Shown: positions 12,040-14,630 of the stretch, in pieces
Position numbering within the stretch: position 1 is the stretch's first letter
How the letters are laid out: every line of letters starts with the position of its first letter
Assembly (NCBI GenBank): GCA_005879675.1
Contig: VBJE01000233.1
Location: 1 to 14,630, forward strand
Direction of reading: 5' to 3'
DNA length: 14,630 nt
DNA from: Chloroflexota bacterium
GTDB lineage: Bacteria > Chloroflexota > Dormibacteria > Dormibacterales > Dormibacteraceae
Program-made: the position numbers and the translations under genes
Notes under the pieces: model-generated
Seen by the model: only the letters and a program-made list of their open reading frames with translations
What the model was told of the DNA's origin: nothing
Database searches by the model: none

Positions 12040-12648
12040 ATGGCGAAGCGGGGGCTGTTCATCACGTTCGAGGGCACCGAGGGCTCGGGCAAGACCACGC
12101 AGGCGGAGCTCCTCGGCGAGTGGCTGACCAAGCGCGACCCGGTCCTGGTGCGCGAGCCCGGCGGCACGGAGCTGAGTGAGCAGATCCGCGACGTCCTCCT
12201 GTACAGGGGCCTCGAGATCGATCCCGAGGCGGAGATGTACCTGTTCATGGCGGCGAGGCGGCAGCTCATCGCCGAGGTCATCGCGCCGGCGCTCGCGGCC
12301 GGCCAGGTCGTGATCGCCGACCGCTACCACGACTCCACGCTGGCCTACCAGGGCGGCGCGCGCGGTCTGGCCACGGTGTGGCCGGACACGTTTCCGCGCC
12401 CGGACATCACGTTCCTGCTCGAGGGCCCGGTCGAGGCTGGGATTGGCCGTCACGAGGACGCGGGCAGGAGCAAGGACCGAATGGAACGCGAGTCGATCGA
12501 GTTCCATCGCAAGGTTGCGGAGGCTTACGACCGGCTCGCCGCCGCCGATCCGAAGCGATTCGTCCGGCTCGACGCGACCGGCTCCCGCGACAAGATCCAG
12601 TTCGAGGTTCGTGATCACCTCAAGCCGCATCTCGAAGGGGCGGACTGA
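12040..12648 (+). CDS. tmk: Thymidylate kinase (dTMP kinase)
   Basis: A 202-residue P-loop kinase that phosphorylates dTMP to dTDP in DNA precursor synthesis. The P-loop GTEGSGKT is at residues 12-19, REPGGTELSEQIRDVLL follows, and the signature DRYHDSTLAYQGGARGL starts at residue 94. A helical lid with AGRSKDRMERESIEFHRKVAEAYDRLA and a C-terminal LDATGS complete it. The stretch between GARGL and PDITFLLE (ATVWPDTFPR) is shorter than in common tmk and lacks the usual ATGG. It reads smoothly and may be a lineage variant, not a deletion. A TACCCT lies 12 nt before the ATG. The next gene starts 18 bp downstream in the same frame, separated by the TGA at 12646-12648. Confidence 0.95.
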   Translation: MAKRGLFITFEGTEGSGKTTQAELLGEWLTKRDPVLVREPGGTELSEQIRDVLLYRGLEIDPEAEMYLFMAARRQLIAEVIAPALAAGQVVIADRYHDSTLAYQGGARGLATVWPDTFPRPDITFLLEGPVEAGIGRHEDAGRSKDRMERESIEFHRKVAEAYDRLAAADPKRFVRLDATGSRDKIQFEVRDHLKPHLEGAD

Positions 12649-12666
12649 AGCTGGTCATCTAGTTCG

Positions 12667-14630
12667 GTGATCCGGGTCGAGGGCCTGCAGAAGAGCTTCG
12701 GCGACGTGCGCGCCGTGGCGGGCGTCGACCTGCATGTCGAGCGTGGCGAGATCCTCGTCCTTCTCGGCCAGAACGGCGCCGGCAAGTCCACCACCCTGCG
12801 GTGCCTGGGGGGCATCCTCCGCGCCGATGAAGGCCTGATCGAGCTCGACGGCCTTCGCATTCCCGAGCGCCTGGACGCGATTCGCGCGCGGCTTGGCGTG
12901 GTGCCCGACCAGGCGCGCCTTTACGGGCGCAACACGGCGCCCGAATACCTCGATCACTTCGGTTTTCTGTACGGCGTCCCAGTCGCCACGCGGCGCGAGC
13001 GCATCGCTCGGCTGCTCGAGAGGTTCGACCTCGCCGACCGCACGGACACGGTGCTCGCCGCCTATTCGCGCGGCATGGCGCAGAAGATCGCCCTGATCCG
13101 GGCCACGCTCCACGAGCCGGACTGGATCTTCTGCGACGAGCCCACCGCCGGCCTGGACCCCGTCGCGGCGGCGGACATGCGCGCGTACCTGGGCGAGCAG
13201 CGAGCGCGGGGCGCGGCGCTGATCGTGACCACGCACATGCTCGGCGAGGCCGAGCTCATCGCCGACCGGATCGCGATCATGCGCCAGGGCGTGGTCGTCA
13301 AGGCAGGCACGCTCGAGGAACTTCGCCGCGAGTCTGGCGATGGCCGGCGATTCATCGCCCGGCTGGCCGGCGCGCCGGCGGACGTCTCGCGCCTGGCGGC
13401 GTGGCTCGATGCGAATGCCCTGAGCCACCAGCTCGATGGCGACACCCTCGCCTACTCGCTGCGATGGGACGCATCGACGTCCGAGCGCGCCGAGTTCGCG
13501 GCTCGGCTCCAGCAGGAGCTTGCGTCACAGGGCGCGCCGTTCCATGAGCTCGAGGAAGAGCACACGAGCCTCGAGTCCGTCTACCTCGACGCCATGTCGG
13601 CGCCCAAGGCCGCGCCGCCCGCGGCGTCGCGGGCGACGCGTTCCATCTCCGGCATCGGTCCACGCCGCATGTTCGCCTCGATCGCCAGGCAGGGCGCCTT
13701 GCTTCGCCACTCCCTTCCTTTCTATGTGAGCTCGTGGTGGCGCCGCGGGGATCTGAGCTGGGTCGTCTACCTGAATGCCTTCGTCCTGCTGCTGGTGGCG
13801 GCGACTTCGCTGTTCGGCCAGCTGCCCGGCCCCGCGGGCCAGGTCGCGAGCCGGTTCGCGGGCGGCGCGGCGCTGCAAGCGGGACTGCTGCTGCCGCTGT
13901 TCTTCATGTCGTTCGCGCTCCTGGAGTCGATCAAGACCTCGATCGGCATCTGGTGGGAGAAGGCGCAGGGATCGCTCGAGGTCCTGCTCTACGCGCCCCT
14001 CGACGACCCGGCGCTCGTCTGGCTGGAGGTTCTGCCGGGCGCGGCCGTCAGCATCGTGTGGGTCACCGCGTGGATGACAGCTGGGATGGCCCTGCTGACC
14101 TTCTTCGGGCAGCCGGCTCCCTGGGACCTGCTGCCGGTCTTCGCGTTCGTCGCCGGGGTGACCGCGTACTGGGCGGCGATGGGCCGGATGCTCGGCTTCA
14201 TGCTGTTCCCGCGCGAAGGAGCGGCGGGAGGCGCGTGGTCGTTTCTGCTGTCGCCCGTTTCGGCCGCGGTCGCCGACCTGCCCCTTGCGTTGTTCGTCTT
14301 TCGCTCGCCCTTTGCGCCGGCGTCGCTCCTGCTTCCAATCACCGCCTGCGTTGCCCTGACCCTGATCTGCGGCACGACCTTCGACCGCGAGAGGCTGATG
14401 GAGACGGGACTCGGCCGGACACGACGGAGGCGGACATGGCTGCAGCTCGGCGTCGTGCGCCGCAACGCGGCCGCGATCGCGGCGGGCGTCCTCATCGCCG
14501 CAGCGTCCGCCGGCGTTGCCGGAACGGTCAGCGCGAGCGCGCACTGGCACTCGTGGTCCGACGTCCGCGCGGCGGTCAGCGGGCAGGCGGCCGACCCGCA
14601 GCTGGTGGCGTCCACGCCGGCGTCGGGCCC
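12667..14630 (+). CDS. ABC transporter, ATPase and ABC-2-type permease in one polypeptide (runs off right edge)
   Basis: One uninterrupted frame of 654 codons without a stop to the window end. Residues 1-225 are an ABC ATPase: LGQNGAGKS Walker A (about 33-41), VVPDQARLY Q-loop region, a degenerate signature YSRGMAQKIALIRA (about 133) in place of LSGGQ, IFCDEPTAGLD Walker B and TTHM with His190. An accessory segment (about 230-315) resembles the C-terminal DUF4162-like part of DrrA/CcmA-type exporters. After an Ala/Pro linker, a permease begins at about 340, with hydrophobic spans near 365-380, 400-420, 455-475, 485-500, 530-550 and 555-570 and a further one near 600-620 (AAAIAAGVLIAAASAGVAG), followed by what looks like an extracytoplasmic tail. 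The GTG at 12667 is the only in-frame start after the tmk stop. Export is likely; substrate unknown. Confidence 0.9.
   Translation, partial: MIRVEGLQKSFGDVRAVAGVDLHVERGEILVLLGQNGAGKSTTLRCLGGILRADEGLIELDGLRIPERLDAIRARLGVVPDQARLYGRNTAPEYLDHFGFLYGVPVATRRERIARLLERFDLADRTDTVLAAYSRGMAQKIALIRATLHEPDWIFCDEPTAGLDPVAAADMRAYLGEQRARGAALIVTTHMLGEAELIADRIAIMRQGVVVKAGTLEELRRESGDGRRFIARLAGAPADVSRLAAWLDANALSHQLDGDTLAYSLRWDASTSERAEFAARLQQELASQGAPFHELEEEHTSLESVYLDAMSAPKAAPPAASRATRSISGIGPRRMFASIARQGALLRHSLPFYVSSWWRRGDLSWVVYLNAFVLLLVAATSLFGQLPGPAGQVASRFAGGAALQAGLLLPLFFMSFALLESIKTSIGIWWEKAQGSLEVLLYAPLDDPALVWLEVLPGAAVSIVWVTAWMTAGMALLTFFGQPAPWDLLPVFAFVAGVTAYWAAMGRMLGFMLFPREGAAGGAWSFLLSPVSAAVADLPLALFVFRSPFAPASLLLPITACVALTLICGTTFDRERLMETGLGRTRRRRTWLQLGVVRRNAAAIAAGVLIAAASAGVAGTVSASAHWHSWSDVRAAVSGQAADPQLVASTPASG

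Noticed and set aside
10345..12630. Leftward open frame of 761 codons opposite the R3H ATPase and tmk
   Set aside because: It lies exactly antisense to two clearly conserved genes, and its composition (Arg, Ala, Asp, Leu-rich, no motifs) is typical of GC-rich shadow frames.
13525..14550. Leftward open frame of 341 codons opposite the ABC permease
   Set aside because: Gln/Arg/Asp-rich low-complexity product antisense to predicted membrane helices; a shadow frame.

Overview
The window is a GC-rich (estimated by eye at well above 60 %), densely coded bacterial chromosome segment with housekeeping content. There are no phage, plasmid, CRISPR, tRNA or rRNA features. Vitamin B6 synthesis is of the PdxS/PdxT type, many starts are GTG, TTG or CTG, and there is a chain of TGA-overlapping gene junctions. 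An R3H/SpoIIIAA-like ATPase sits directly before thymidylate kinase. Together these suggest an uncultured high-GC lineage of the Chloroflexota/Dormibacterota/Actinobacteriota type. That placement is inference only.

Layout. The left edge (1-2153) holds the N-terminus of a leftward MFS transporter, an SRPBCC protein, a leftward pair (membrane-anchored protein, then RidA-like protein) and a broken SDR oxidoreductase. A 62-bp palindrome (2162-2223) separates the SDR from a leftward five-gene operon (4385 to 2277): tail-anchored protein, YajQ, HisA, a DUF3465-like lipoprotein and a 47-residue Cys-rich small protein, the last two joined by TGA overlaps. Rightward from 4457 come a damaged branched-chain aminotransferase (ilvE), a glycerate-2-kinase with an internal gap, an ECF sigma factor with a C-terminal zinc finger, and a SHOCT-ended protein. 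A 195-bp intergenic stretch (7823-8017) holds a REP-like double hairpin and a candidate structured RNA with a three-way junction and possible pseudoknot. It precedes the long rightward run pdxS, pdxT, GNAT, R3H ATPase, tmk and an ABC ATPase-permease that runs off the right edge.

Most unusual points: (1) three enzyme genes (SDR, ilvE, glycerate kinase) each lack roughly 15-25 conserved codons at one clean internal point, two of them with a frame change. This is either real decay or, more likely, a recurrent assembly/deletion artefact; in ilvE it makes the frame read into glycerate kinase as a 672-codon pseudo-fusion. (2) The small Cys-rich protein ending CCGHYGDPGC is translationally coupled to the DUF3465 lipoprotein. 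(3) The folded element lies upstream of pdxST. (4) TAnnnT boxes recur 7-10 nt before start codons, suggesting leaderless transcription.

Functionally, the right half joins PLP synthesis (PdxS/PdxT glutamine amidotransferase complex) with a nucleic-acid-binding ATPase, dTMP kinase and an exporter in one probable transcript. The left half joins histidine biosynthesis (HisA) with YajQ and envelope proteins. No gene-free stretch exceeds 300 bases.
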